Shown here: positions 39,442 through 49,358 of the stretch, in pieces | Position numbering within the stretch: position 1 is the stretch's first letter | Layout of the letters: every line of letters begins with the position of its first letter | From: Halorhodospira abdelmalekii | GTDB taxonomy: Bacteria; Pseudomonadota; Gammaproteobacteria; Nitrococcales; Halorhodospiraceae | Length of the DNA stretch: 64,000 nt | Assembly (NCBI RefSeq): GCF_016583625.1 | Contig: NZ_NRRN01000004.1 | Span: forward strand, 25,459-89,458 | Reading direction: 5' to 3' | Made by a program: the position numbers and the translations under genes | Notes under the pieces: model-generated | What the model was told of the DNA's origin: nothing | Database searches by the model: none | The model's input: the letters and a program-made list of their open reading frames with translations, nothing else

Positions 39442-40656
39442 TTACTGGAAACGCAGCCAGATATCATCGATGACCCGCCGCCATAGCCCCCCCTCATCGA
39501 CGCCGTGCATGGCTACCAAAGGCTCGCTGTGGACGACTTCGCCAGCTAGGCGAATCTCGAGGGTGCCGAGTGGCTCACCGCGCTCGACTGGGGCGACGAT
39601 GCGATCATCCACGTGGATCGAGGCGCGCAGGTTTTGCCGTTCCCGCCGCGGGATTGTGACGAAGAGATCCCGTCCCACACCGAGCTCAATGTGCTGCTCA
39701 TCGCCCTTCCAGGCGCGTGCGCGGACCGGCTCCTCAATCGGGCCGAGCGCCTCTTCGAGGGGCTGGAAGGCGCTAACCAACCGGTGGGTTTCGAAGAAAC
39801 GAAAGCCGTAGTTGAGCAGCTGATGGCTCTGTTGCGCGCGGGCGTTGGCATTGGCAGTACCGAGCACGACAGCGATCAGCCGCATGTCGCCGCGTTGGGC
39901 CGATGAGGTCAAATTGTAACCGGCAGCGCGGGTATGGCCGGTCTTTAAGCCGTCCACGCTCTCGTCGCGCCACAGCAGGCGATTGCGGTTGTGCTGTTCG
40001 ATCCCGGCGTAAGTAAACGAGCGCTGTGAGTACCAGCCGTAATATTCGGGGTGGTCTTGAATGATCGCCTTAGCCAATCTTGCACTATCAAATGCCGAGG
40101 TCCGCATCTCCGAGTCGGGGAGCCCGGTGGCATTCGTGTAGTGGGTATTTTTCATACCGAGGCGCTCGGCCTCCTGGTTCATCACCTGGGCGAACGTGCG
40201 CTCGTCACCGGCGACGTGTTCGGCTAGAGCCACAGCTGCATCGTTACCGGACTGAATGATCATCCCCTGGAGCAGGTCGCGGACAGCGACATGCGAGCCG
40301 ACTTCGACAAACATGCGCGAACCTTGAGTCCGCCACGCTTGTTCGCTGATAGAGACTTCATCATCGAGATCGATATGGCCGGCGCTCAGCTCGCGAAAGA
40401 CCACATAAGCGGTCATCATCTTGGTTAAGCTCGCCGGTTTCCAGGGTTCATGGGGGCGGCGTTGCGCCAAGATGGTGCCGCTGTCGATGTCGACCAAGAT
40501 GAAGCTCGGGGCCTCAATGCTCGGCGGCGATGGTGTCGGAACCGCATCGACGATAGGCCGCCCCCACGAGGAGATCTCGTCGGCGGCGGATGCTGTGGCA
40601 GCTGCGCATAAACCAAGCAGCACAGCGGAGAGCAAGCGAAGCGCTGAGTTTCTCAT
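39442..40656 (-). CDS. dacA: D-alanyl-D-alanine carboxypeptidase (PBP5/6 family)
   Basis: This 404-aa periplasmic penicillin-binding protein trims the terminal D-Ala from peptidoglycan pentapeptides. A signal peptide ends near SAADE. The active-site motifs are SLTK (residues 76-79), SGNDAA near 137 and LKTGHT near 236. A beta-rich C-terminal domain ends in an amphipathic helix (LWRRVIDDIWLRFQ) that would dock on the inner membrane, as in PBP5. It precedes dat-lipB and follows rlpA by 98 bp. Confidence 0.95.
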   Translation of the reverse strand: MRNSALRLLSAVLLGLCAAATASAADEISSWGRPIVDAVPTPSPPSIEAPSFILVDIDSGTILAQRRPHEPWKPASLTKMMTAYVVFRELSAGHIDLDDEVSISEQAWRTQGSRMFVEVGSHVAVRDLLQGMIIQSGNDAAVALAEHVAGDERTFAQVMNQEAERLGMKNTHYTNATGLPDSEMRTSAFDSARLAKAIIQDHPEYYGWYSQRSFTYAGIEQHNRNRLLWRDESVDGLKTGHTRAAGYNLTSSAQRGDMRLIAVVLGTANANARAQQSHQLLNYGFRFFETHRLVSAFQPLEEALGPIEEPVRARAWKGDEQHIELGVGRDLFVTIPRRERQNLRASIHVDDRIVAPVERGEPLGTLEIRLAGEVVHSEPLVAMHGVDEGGLWRRVIDDIWLRFQ

Positions 40657-40754
40657 GATCGTACCGTAACCTCAGTGTGCGATGAATCGGCGTCGCGGGC
40701 GCAGAGTTTGGTCGCTCGTCGTGACTTACGCAGCGTTTGGCCCACGACAAGGCG

Positions 40755-41837
40755 TTACTCCAGAACCACAGGGAAGGTCTCGATGCCGTGTTCGGCGAGC
40801 TCCTCGGCGAGTCGGTTCTGTTCGTGCGTGTTAGCTAGTGGTCCTAAGCGAACCCGATAGCGGGTCTGTCCGGCACGTTCGATTTCGTCGATGGCCACTT
40901 CGGCGCCGAAGCCGCGGGCAGCTGCGCGGGCACGTTCGGCATTGTCACGGGAGGCGAAGATCCCGGCTTGTAGATGGTGATGATGGGTGTCAGCGAGTTC
41001 GGAGTCGTTGAACTCTGCCTCACCAACGCCTGTAAAGGGGCGTGTCTCGGCAGCGTGTTGTTGTTCGTGCCCCCCGTCGCTATCAGAGGCGCCGGCCTCA
41101 AGGACGCGAATCTTGACCGGCGCGGTTCCTTGATCAGCCATATCAAGGCGAACGGCCGCCGCGTAGGAGAGGTCGATAACGCGCCGGTCGGTGTCGACGA
41201 ACGGGCCGCGGTCGTTGACTTTGACGACAATCCTGCGGTCATTTTCCAAGTTAATCACCTCGACCCAAGTCGGCAGCGGTAGTTCTCGGTGTGCTGCTGT
41301 CATTGCGTACATGTCATACGGCGTACCACTCGAGGTGCGGCGGCCATGAAATTGAGTTCCGTACCATGAGGCGTAGCCACGCTGCGCAAAGCCCTCCGCG
41401 GAGTCCATAACGTGGTAGGTCTCGCCAAAGACTTCGTAGGAGTCCGGGTTGCCGTAGCGGCTACGAGGAACATTCCGTGGCACAGCATCGGGGATGAGCG
41501 CCAGTTCGGCAGGGCTGCGATAGCGCGAAGGACCATCGCCGCGAACCCCTGCGGCCGGATCGGGGCGCTCACTTTCAGGCGGCGAGGGCCGTTCCGCAGC
41601 GATGTCGGGAGGCTCTGCAGGGGGGGGGTCGTCGCCGAAGAGCGCGCAGCCCGAACTCATGAGCACGAGAGTGGTGATGGCGCAGCCGTGGGTCAGCGAT
41701 AACCATGACCTCCGGCGCCTGTTGGAGTTTCGGCGGCCCGCTGGGGCGGTCCGGCTCTCCCTCTCCCGCTCCGGCAGTGGCGACCGATTGCCTGGTTGCC
41801 GCGTGCGCGGGGTGCTTGCGGGAGCCGCGGTGCTCAT
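40755..41837 (-). CDS. rlpA: Septal-ring lytic transglycosylase RlpA
   Basis: RlpA (360 aa) is an outer-membrane lipoprotein that digests denuded glycan strands at the septum in some species. A lipobox SSGC is at Cys64, behind a basic n-region of about 45 residues that is unusually long. The double-psi beta-barrel domain shows GYASWYGTQFHGRRTSSG and VNDRGPF with the conserved Asp, and a C-terminal SPOR domain ends the protein. The ATG at 41837 overlaps the mltB stop (ATGA); the frame is open upstream to 41945. A run of nine C occurs at Pro codons near 41620-41628. Confidence 0.92.
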   Translation of the reverse strand: MSTAAPASTPRTRQPGNRSPLPERERESRTAPAGRRNSNRRRRSWLSLTHGCAITTLVLMSSGCALFGDDPPPAEPPDIAAERPSPPESERPDPAAGVRGDGPSRYRSPAELALIPDAVPRNVPRSRYGNPDSYEVFGETYHVMDSAEGFAQRGYASWYGTQFHGRRTSSGTPYDMYAMTAAHRELPLPTWVEVINLENDRRIVVKVNDRGPFVDTDRRVIDLSYAAAVRLDMADQGTAPVKIRVLEAGASDSDGGHEQQHAAETRPFTGVGEAEFNDSELADTHHHHLQAGIFASRDNAERARAAARGFGAEVAIDEIERAGQTRYRVRLGPLANTHEQNRLAEELAEHGIETFPVVLE

Positions 41838-42856
41838 CGGTGGTGCTCCTCGCGAATCGCGTTGGCGAGATGAAAGACCGCCATGGCGTAGAGGGCGCTG
41901 TGGTTGTAGCGCGTTAAGACGTAGAAATTGTTGTAGGTGAGCCATAACTCACGTCCCTCGCGGGCGCTTAGCTCAATCAGGTTAACGGCTGTGGAACGAT
42001 CCGTCAGCCCATCGGGCAGCTCGATACCGCGTTCAGCTAGGCTTGCCGCCTCGTGCTGTGGGCGGGTCGGCCGATTGAGCGGCGCCGTAAACTCTTGCCA
42101 CACTCCCCCTTTAGCGTCAACCGGGGCCGCGATCGGGGCTCCTTGCTGCCAGCCGTGTCGGGCGAGGTAGTTGGCGATGCTGGCCAAGGCGTCGCCGTCA
42201 CTGTTGAAGAGGTCGGCGCGTTCGGCCTCGCGCTCAAAAGGGGCTGCGTAAGCCTCGTAGCTTGAAGCGATAAACTGCGGTTTCCCCATCGCGCCGGCGT
42301 AGGAGCCGGTAACGGTTGTCGGATCGAAGCCGTGGTCGTTGGCCAGGCGCAAAAAGGTCGCCAACTCCCGGCGGAAGAAGTCACCGCGCGGAGGGTAGTC
42401 GAAAGCCAGCGTGCTGAGCGCATCGAGCACCCGGTGGGTGCCGGTGTGCCTGCCGTAGTAGGTCTCGACCCCCAGGATGGCCAGCAAGATCTCAGGCTCT
42501 ACCGCGAAGCGCTCACTGACCTGCTCAAGCAGTTCGGCGTGCTCTTGCCAGTAGTCAACGCCGGCACTGATGCGAGCATCAGTGATGAAGATATCCCGAT
42601 AGCGGTACCAGGAAAGGCCCTCAGCGGGGGTGCGGATACGCTCCAAGATCGCCTCATCGTGGCGGGCCTCGGCGAGGATGGCGCGCGTCGCGCTACGATC
42701 GAGATCGTAGCGTTCGGCGACTTCGTCGGCGAAGGCAGCAAGGCGCTCGGCGAAATCGTCTGGTGCAGCGGCAGCCGTACCCGCCCAGCCAACGAGGAAA
42801 CAGCCAAGAGCGCCGATTAAGACCAGCGTGGGGGCATGGAAGGATTGTTGGGTCAT
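41834..42856 (-). CDS. mltB: Membrane-bound lytic murein transglycosylase B
   Basis: MltB (340 aa) cleaves glycan strands with formation of anhydromuramic acid. A signal peptide ends near AGTAAAAP with no lipobox, so this copy is predicted soluble in the periplasm. The SLT-type motif ILGVETYYGRHTG carries the catalytic Glu near residue 130, and GSYAGAMGKPQF and NYLARHGWQ follow. It lies between rodA (36-bp gap) and rlpA (4-bp overlap). Confidence 0.93.
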   Translation of the reverse strand: MTQQSFHAPTLVLIGALGCFLVGWAGTAAAAPDDFAERLAAFADEVAERYDLDRSATRAILAEARHDEAILERIRTPAEGLSWYRYRDIFITDARISAGVDYWQEHAELLEQVSERFAVEPEILLAILGVETYYGRHTGTHRVLDALSTLAFDYPPRGDFFRRELATFLRLANDHGFDPTTVTGSYAGAMGKPQFIASSYEAYAAPFEREAERADLFNSDGDALASIANYLARHGWQQGAPIAAPVDAKGGVWQEFTAPLNRPTRPQHEAASLAERGIELPDGLTDRSTAVNLIELSAREGRELWLTYNNFYVLTRYNHSALYAMAVFHLANAIREEHHR

Positions 42857-42892
42857 GGGACTGTTTGCAGACTCCGCAGCTAAAGCTAAAAC

Positions 42893-44023
42893 CTAAGCCC
42901 AAAGGCGCCTATGGGTGTGTATCGCCATGAGAATACCGAATGCAGCCATGATGGTCACCAGCGAAGAGCCGCCAAAGCTGATCAGCGGCAGCGGGAGGCC
43001 GACGACCGGCAGCAGGCCGGAGACCATCCCCGCGTTGACCAAGACGTAGATAAAAAAGGTCAGCGAGATGGTGCCGGCCAGCAGTCGGCAAAAATTATCC
43101 TGTGCCACCGCAGCGATATACAGTCCGCGACCGACTACGACCAAATAGACAGCGAGGAGTTGCGCGACCCCGATCAGCCCGAACTCTTCGGCGACGACTG
43201 CGAGTACAAAATCGGTATGGCGCTCGGGGATAAACTCTAACTGCGCCTGGGTGCCGTTTAGCCAACCTTTACCGAACAATCCCCCTGAGCCGATAGCGAT
43301 CTTCGATTGGATGATGTGGTAGCCGGCACCGAGTGGATCGCTTTCAGGGTTGATAAAGGTCAGCACGCGCGCGCGTTGATAGTCGTGCATCGCGAAAAAC
43401 CAGAGCAACGGCGCGGTAATGCCGAGCAAGACCGCGCCACCGGCGATCCAGCGCAGGCCGATCCCGGCCAGGAAGAGCACAAAGAAGCCCGCTGCGGCGA
43501 CCAGCACAGCGGTGCCGAGGTCGGGCTGCATGGCGATCAGGGTCGTCGGCACCAGGATTAGAGCGAGGGCTAACAGTGTGCGTGTTGCCCGCGGTGGAAC
43601 ATCGGCGTCGGCCAGCAGCCAGGCTACGACCAAAGGCAAGGCGAGTTTCATCAACTCGGCCGGTTGAAAACGGAAGAAGCCAAGGTCCAGCCAGCGCTGC
43701 GCCCCTTGTCCGATAACGCCTTTGGCAATGACAATCAGTAGCAGTACCATGCCCAGGGTGAAGATCCAGGGGGCCCAGCGGCGCAGGGTGCGTGGAGGGA
43801 TTTGAGCAAAGACGAAGAGGGCGGCGAAGCCGATCGAGACCCGGATGATCTGTTGCTGTGTTTGTGCCCAGTCTTGGCCAAAGGCGCTGTAGAGTACCGC
43901 AACGCCAAAGATGGCCAGTGCAATCAGCGCAGTCAGTAGTACACCGTCCAAGTGCAGGCGCGCTTGCAGGAAAGAGAGGCGAATATTGGTGCCGCCTGAG
44001 TCAGAAAGGGCGACGCGGTTCAT
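42893..44023 (-). CDS. rodA: Rod-shape-determining SEDS glycosyltransferase RodA
   Basis: RodA (376 aa) polymerises lipid II in the elongasome together with PBP2. It has about ten hydrophobic helices. SEDS-family signatures include QPDLGTAVLVAAAG near residue 179, the loop after FTFINPE-like LTFINPESDPLGAGYH and the C-terminal LPVVGLPLPLISFGGSS. It overlaps mrdA by four bases, which fits stoichiometric production of the RodA-PBP2 pair. Confidence 0.96.
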   Translation of the reverse strand: MNRVALSDSGGTNIRLSFLQARLHLDGVLLTALIALAIFGVAVLYSAFGQDWAQTQQQIIRVSIGFAALFVFAQIPPRTLRRWAPWIFTLGMVLLLIVIAKGVIGQGAQRWLDLGFFRFQPAELMKLALPLVVAWLLADADVPPRATRTLLALALILVPTTLIAMQPDLGTAVLVAAAGFFVLFLAGIGLRWIAGGAVLLGITAPLLWFFAMHDYQRARVLTFINPESDPLGAGYHIIQSKIAIGSGGLFGKGWLNGTQAQLEFIPERHTDFVLAVVAEEFGLIGVAQLLAVYLVVVGRGLYIAAVAQDNFCRLLAGTISLTFFIYVLVNAGMVSGLLPVVGLPLPLISFGGSSLVTIMAAFGILMAIHTHRRLWA

Positions 44024-45954
44024 GGTGTGCTCCCGGGCGGTGCGCCCCCTTCATGCTCGACTGCGCTGGCATCAATGCGGCCTGCTTCCAATTTTTCGAG
44101 CTGGTCTAAATCGCCGAGCAGCCACGCATCGGTCACCGCCCGGGCAATGGGCGCGGCCGCTGCCGCACCGCTGCCGCCATGTTCGACGACAACGGCAATT
44201 GCAATCTGAGGCTCCTCAATGGGGGCAAAGCCGATAAAGAGGGCGTGATTGCGCAGATGCTCGGGGCGCTGTTCGTGCTCGACGGGATCCTCGTCGCCGC
44301 GCTCAGCAACCTGCGCGGTGCCGGTCTTTCCGGCGAAGGAATAGGGCAGGTCATGACCGATAAGGCGACCGGTACCGCGTGGGTGAGCAATCGTCTGGCG
44401 CATGCCCTCAATCGTCTCGTCCCAGTAAGTTGAATCGTTAAGTTCAATGCGTTTGTGTGGCGTCGTTTGAGCAATTCTTGATTCACTGCCGTTGCTGCCA
44501 TCGCGAATCGTCTCGACGAGATAGGGCCGCACGATCGTGCCACGATTGGCCAGTGTCGCTGTGGCCGCGGCAAGTTGCAATGGCGTGGCACTGAAATAGC
44601 CGAGTCCGATGCCGGTGATGACGGTCTCGCCATGAAACCAGCCCTGACCAATGGCGCCACGCTTCCATTCGCGGGAGGGTAGAATGCCGCTGCGTTCGCC
44701 CTCAAGATCAGCCATCAGCGGTTTGCCGAAGCCGAACGGTGCAAGGAACGTAGACATGCGATCTATGCCCAGGTTGAAGGCAGTATCGTAAAAATAGACG
44801 TTGCACGATTCGGCAATGGCTCGATGGTAGTCGACGTCGCCGTGGCCGTGCTCGCGCCAGCAGCGAAAGGGGCGCTCTCGGCCCTCCATGCGGTAGGTGC
44901 CGTCGCAGCGAATGGTCTTCTCCGGGGTGATTACACCGTGCTCAAGAGCGGCCAGCCCGACGAACGGTTTGATCGTTGAAGCGGGTGGATAGGTGGCGCG
45001 GATAGCGCGATTGTAGAGCGGTTGCCAACCGGTCTCCTCCAGTTCGCGGAAACGCTCTCGGCTCATCCCTTCGACGAACATGTTCGGGTCGTAACTCGGC
45101 CGATTGGCCATGGCCAAGATGGCGCCGGAGGCTGGCTCAATGGCCACCACCGCACCGCGACTGTCACCAAGGGCGCGTTCAGCGACTCTCTGGAGGCGGC
45201 TATCGAGCGTTAGAATCAGGTCGTGGCCCGGTTGCGGGGGGTGGCGTTCTAGGGTTCGAAGCACCCGGCCGAGCGCGTTGGTCTCGACCCGTTCGTAACC
45301 GACCTTGCCGTGTAAGAGTGCTTCGAAGGCCAGCTCAATGCCGCTTTTGCCGATGTGCTGGGTGCCCCGGTAGGCGGCGCGGTCGATACGACGCTGTTCC
45401 TCGCGGGTGATGTGGCCGACGTGGCCGACGACATGGCTGGAATAGGTCCCCTCAGGGTAGTGCCGAACCAGGCGGGCGTTGACTTCAATGCCGGGGAAGC
45501 GGTGGCGGTGAACGGCGAGACGTGCCACTTCGCTCTCATCGAGCTGGGTGCGCAGCGGGATCTCCTCAAAGTGCCGCGAGCGTTGTAATTGTTGCTGGAA
45601 TCGCTCTAGCTGGGAGTCGGAGATGGCGACGACTTGGCGCAGCGCCGCCAGGGTCGCGTCGAGATCGGGCACCCGCTCCGGGGTGATGACCAGCTGATAA
45701 GAGGGGCGGTTTTCGGCCAGGATCCGACCATTGCGATCGTAGATCAGTCCACGGGTGGGTGGCACGGGGGCGACTTTGACGCGGTTCTCGTGCGAGAGGG
45801 TGGCGTAGTGTTGGTGTTCAACCACCTGGAGGCGGACCATCTGCGCGAGTAGGATGGCAATGGCTAGGACGCTGAGCAACCCGGCAATGATAATCCGCGA
45901 TCGGATGGTGCGGGCATCGCGGCGTTGATCACGGATAGGTGCCGGTTTATTCAC
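44020..45954 (-). CDS. mrdA: Peptidoglycan transpeptidase PBP2
   Basis: PBP2 (644 aa) crosslinks new lateral-wall peptidoglycan as RodA's partner. One N-terminal transmembrane helix (about residues 22-42) is followed by a pedestal domain with PPTRGLIYDRNGRILAEN and a transpeptidase domain. Its motifs are STIK near residue 323, ESCNVYF near 380 and AGKTGTAQV near 540. Mid-order position between mreD and rodA is standard. Confidence 0.96.
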   Translation of the reverse strand: MNKPAPIRDQRRDARTIRSRIIIAGLLSVLAIAILLAQMVRLQVVEHQHYATLSHENRVKVAPVPPTRGLIYDRNGRILAENRPSYQLVITPERVPDLDATLAALRQVVAISDSQLERFQQQLQRSRHFEEIPLRTQLDESEVARLAVHRHRFPGIEVNARLVRHYPEGTYSSHVVGHVGHITREEQRRIDRAAYRGTQHIGKSGIELAFEALLHGKVGYERVETNALGRVLRTLERHPPQPGHDLILTLDSRLQRVAERALGDSRGAVVAIEPASGAILAMANRPSYDPNMFVEGMSRERFRELEETGWQPLYNRAIRATYPPASTIKPFVGLAALEHGVITPEKTIRCDGTYRMEGRERPFRCWREHGHGDVDYHRAIAESCNVYFYDTAFNLGIDRMSTFLAPFGFGKPLMADLEGERSGILPSREWKRGAIGQGWFHGETVITGIGLGYFSATPLQLAAATATLANRGTIVRPYLVETIRDGSNGSESRIAQTTPHKRIELNDSTYWDETIEGMRQTIAHPRGTGRLIGHDLPYSFAGKTGTAQVAERGDEDPVEHEQRPEHLRNHALFIGFAPIEEPQIAIAVVVEHGGSGAAAAAPIARAVTDAWLLGDLDQLEKLEAGRIDASAVEHEGGAPPGSTP

Positions 45955-46014
45955 TCGCTCTCCCCAGAGGTTGGGCTGGCCGACGTGCGTTGCGGCGGCG
46001 GCTACAGGGCGCTG

Positions 46015-46527
46015 TCACTGCACCTGGAAGCGGCGTCTAATTGCGCTCATGAAGTGAAAGAGCGCCGGCCACAAGAGGGCGCCGAGGAGCACAGCCGCCC
46101 ACGCCTGCCAATCCGGTGAGGGGCGGCCGATCAGCCCGTTGACCCAGAATACGATCAGCTGCGCAATCAGCAACATCGTGAAGACGAAAAAGGCCTGCTG
46201 CCAGAGCGGGACGAGGCGCAAGTGTTGATGCAGGCGCACCGCTAGGTAGGCGATGATCGCAAAGGCCAAGGCGTGTTGGCCCAGTAGTGTTCCCAATAGC
46301 GCATCCTGAAAGAGCCCTAGCAGCCAACCACAACCGACGCCGACTCGATCCGGCAGGTTCAGGCTCCAGTAGAGCAAGATCAGTGCCGTCCACTCTGGAC
46401 GCAGATTGGTGAGCCAGGGTGGTAAGTCCTCGACGGCCTGGGCAACGGGTAGGATGGTCAACATCAGGGCGATGATCAGACTGACCAAGATTACCGCGCC
46501 GCCGTGTCGTGGGCGATCGCCTGTCAC
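46015..46527 (-). CDS. mreD: Rod-shape-determining protein MreD
   Basis: MreD (170 aa) is a small polytopic inner-membrane protein of the elongasome. Five or six hydrophobic helices are visible, with RPEWTALILLYWSLNLPDRV near residue 42, the family's best conserved part. The GTG at 46527 overlaps the mreC stop (GTGA); the frame is open upstream to 46623 but that part is inside mreC and hydrophilic. Coupling to mreC means that mreC frame changes could affect mreD. Confidence 0.9.
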   Translation of the reverse strand: MTGDRPRHGGAVILVSLIIALMLTILPVAQAVEDLPPWLTNLRPEWTALILLYWSLNLPDRVGVGCGWLLGLFQDALLGTLLGQHALAFAIIAYLAVRLHQHLRLVPLWQQAFFVFTMLLIAQLIVFWVNGLIGRPSPDWQAWAAVLLGALLWPALFHFMSAIRRRFQVQ

Positions 46528-47480
46528 TCGCCCCCCCTTTGTCGCGGTGTGTCGGTGCCTTGGAGATCGGTTTCGCTTCCGGAGGCGGACTTGCTGTCGT
46601 CGGCGTTCGGGATGCTTGGCCAAGGGGGTGTGTTGCCGAGCACGCCCCCCCCCCTCTCCAGCGTGTTGGAGGTTAGCAATAGCAGCTTACGGCTGCGGTC
46701 AAGATGGGCTGCTGGCTCGGCAAAGACACGTGCAAAGGGTTCGCCCGGCTCGATGTGCACCGAGGAGACGTGGCCGACCGGATAGCCGCGTGGAAAGATG
46801 CCGCCAAGCCCGGAGGCTGTGAGCAGATCACCTTCGCGGACATCAGCGTTGGTTGGCACGTTTGCTAGCTCCAGTCGCTGCGTATCGCCACTGCCACGAG
46901 CGACCGTGCGCAGACCATTGCGGTCGACCTCGACGGGGATGGCGTGACTGGCATCTGAGATGAGCCGGACTGTTGCCGAAAATGGGCCAACGCGGTCGAC
47001 TTGGCCGACGATGCCGTGTGCGTCGATCACTGGCTGTCCGGCGAAGACACCGCGCCGCGACCCACGATTAATCTCAACGAGGTGTGAGTGGGGATCGAGA
47101 TCGACTCGCAGCAGCTCTGCGATCGTGGCCTCGGTGTCGAGCTGACGCGAAGAGCCAAGCAGCTCACGCAAGCGCTGGTTCTCGCGTTCCAGGGCTGCTA
47201 GGCGCTGCAACCGCGCTTGGTATTCGAGATGCTGAATGTGCAGCTGCTGATTTTCAGTCTGCAGTTGTTGTCGTGTTGCCAACCAGTTCGATCCATGCTC
47301 GGCCATGGTAAAGGGGGCGTCAACAAGCACTCGCAGCGGATAGACCGCTCCAGACAGGGTCTCGCGCACCGGTTCGATCAGGTGTTCACGGTGATCGAGT
47401 GTCATGAGCAGAACCGATGCGGTCACCAGTAGCAAAAGTCGGGCTGTTGCTGACGGCTTCTGTAGGAATAAGGGCTTAAT
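46524..47480 (-). CDS. mreC: Rod-shape-determining protein MreC, probable ATT start
   Basis: MreC (318 aa from 47480) links MreB to PBP2 on the periplasmic side. After one transmembrane helix comes a coiled coil (QLQTENQQLHIQHLEYQARL) and the beta-domain (LVEINRGSRRGVFAGQPVID). A start at the TTG at 47435 would drop the conserved cytoplasmic leader and half of the helix. In frame upstream, codons from ATT at 47478-47480 read I/M-KPLFLQKPSATARLLLLV, which matches the family N-terminus, and no ATG, GTG or TTG lies between that ATT and the upstream stop. A run of ten C (46645-46654, G on the coding strand) lies near the 3' end. Confidence 0.88.
   Translation of the reverse strand: MKPLFLQKPSATARLLLLVTASVLLMTLDHREHLIEPVRETLSGAVYPLRVLVDAPFTMAEHGSNWLATRQQLQTENQQLHIQHLEYQARLQRLAALERENQRLRELLGSSRQLDTEATIAELLRVDLDPHSHLVEINRGSRRGVFAGQPVIDAHGIVGQVDRVGPFSATVRLISDASHAIPVEVDRNGLRTVARGSGDTQRLELANVPTNADVREGDLLTASGLGGIFPRGYPVGHVSSVHIEPGEPFARVFAEPAAHLDRSRKLLLLTSNTLERGGGVLGNTPPWPSIPNADDSKSASGSETDLQGTDTPRQRGGE
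46645..46654. repeat. 10-base homopolymer inside mreC
   Basis: Ten consecutive C on the plus strand encode RGGGV in the non-conserved C-terminal tail of MreC. Slippage by one base would change the tail and the position of the stop that is coupled to mreD. Confidence 0.85.
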
Positions 47481-47816
47481 GGTATCCCGGGCCTCGCGGT
47501 GTCCAGAAACAAATGGCTACCGGCACTGGTTGCGAGCGCTCAACGCACAGAGGCGTAGTCTAACGCAACTTTGTGCAGAAAGAACGGGAAGTCTAGCAAA
47601 TCGCGCCGCAGTGCTCCGCCTATAGCCGCACAGCGGCTTGGGGGGTGGTGAAGCGGCGCATCTTGCAGGTGGTCATTATCGAAAGCGGAAGTTCGCTACC
47701 CGGTCGAGAACCGGCCGATACGTGGAGGGCGGTAAGACCGGGGTATCCGCTCGATGAATCGGCACACCCGTCGAAGCGCGAAACCACACGCCATAGCGTA
47801 GCTTTGCGGGAGTCGT
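47481..47816. other. 336-bp gap between mreB and mreC
   Basis: The first 40 bases next to mreC form the in-frame leader stretch upstream of the proposed ATT start. A 6-bp stem AGCCGC/GCGGCT with an ACA loop lies at 47624-47638. Short open frames on both strands near 47620-47827 show no family features. I see no clear promoter or terminator, so mreB and mreC may be read through or mreC may have its own unrecognised promoter. Confidence 0.5.
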
Positions 47817-48869
<1,053 letters not shown>

Positions 48870-48893
48870 CTAGAATTAGAGTCGAAGTCCGCC

Positions 48894-48922
48894 AATCTAG
48901 CAGTGCCAAGGGTTTTGGGCAA
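48894..48922 (-). promoter_or_regulatory. Sigma-70-type promoter of mreB
   Basis: On the minus strand TTGCCC (48917-48922) and TAGATT (48894-48899) are separated by exactly 17 bases. The -10 ends 33 bp before the mreB ATG. Confidence 0.5.
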
Positions 48923-48941
48923 GAGAGGGGTGTGGTAGATT
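48913..48941 (+). promoter_or_regulatory. Candidate sigma-70 promoter of gatC
   Basis: TTTTGG (48913-48918) and TAGATT (48936-48941) lie 17 bases apart and face gatC, overlapping the mreB promoter on the other strand. A 16-bp-period direct repeat, ATCTATCAGAT at 48982-48992 and 48998-49008, lies between this site and gatC. Confidence 0.4.
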
Positions 48942-49028
48942 GATGCGCTGGTGGTTCGTGCCGGGGGCGCGGGTCGGTTGGCATCTATCAGATTGGTATC
49001 TATCAGATCAGTTGTGGAGAGCGTGTCC

Positions 49029-49316
49029 ATGGCCATTGAGGCGGCTGAGGTGAAGGTGATCGCACACTTGGCACGCATCGGGATCGAGGAGGAGGCGGTT
49101 GCCGGGTATGCCCGCAGCCTCTCCGAGATCTTGGGCTTTGTCGAGCAAATGAGCGCTGTCGATACGACTGGCGTCGAGCCGTTGGCGCATCCGCTGGATG
49201 CGACCCAGCGCCTGCGTCCCGATGAGGTCACCGAGCCAGATCAGCGCGAGCTCTATCAGGCGGGGGCGCCGGCTGTAGAGGCCGGGCTCTACCTGGTTCC
49301 GCGCGTCGTCGAATAA
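49029..49316 (+). CDS. gatC: Aspartyl/glutamyl-tRNA amidotransferase subunit C
   Basis: GatC (95 aa) clamps GatA and GatB in the enzyme that converts mischarged Glu-tRNA(Gln) or Asp-tRNA(Asn) to the correct amide. [23 protein letters not shown] and [17 protein letters not shown] are family text. GGAGAG lies 9 bases before the ATG at 49029; the frame is open upstream to 48951. It leads gatC-gatA-gatB. A gammaproteobacterium with GatCAB may lack GlnRS or AsnRS, which the window does not show. Confidence 0.94.
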   Translation: MAIEAAEVKVIAHLARIGIEEEAVAGYARSLSEILGFVEQMSAVDTTGVEPLAHPLDATQRLRPDEVTEPDQRELYQAGAPAVEAGLYLVPRVVE

Positions 49317-49358
49317 CAACCACCTCATCTTGCTAATTCTTTGGGAAACGGATCATCC

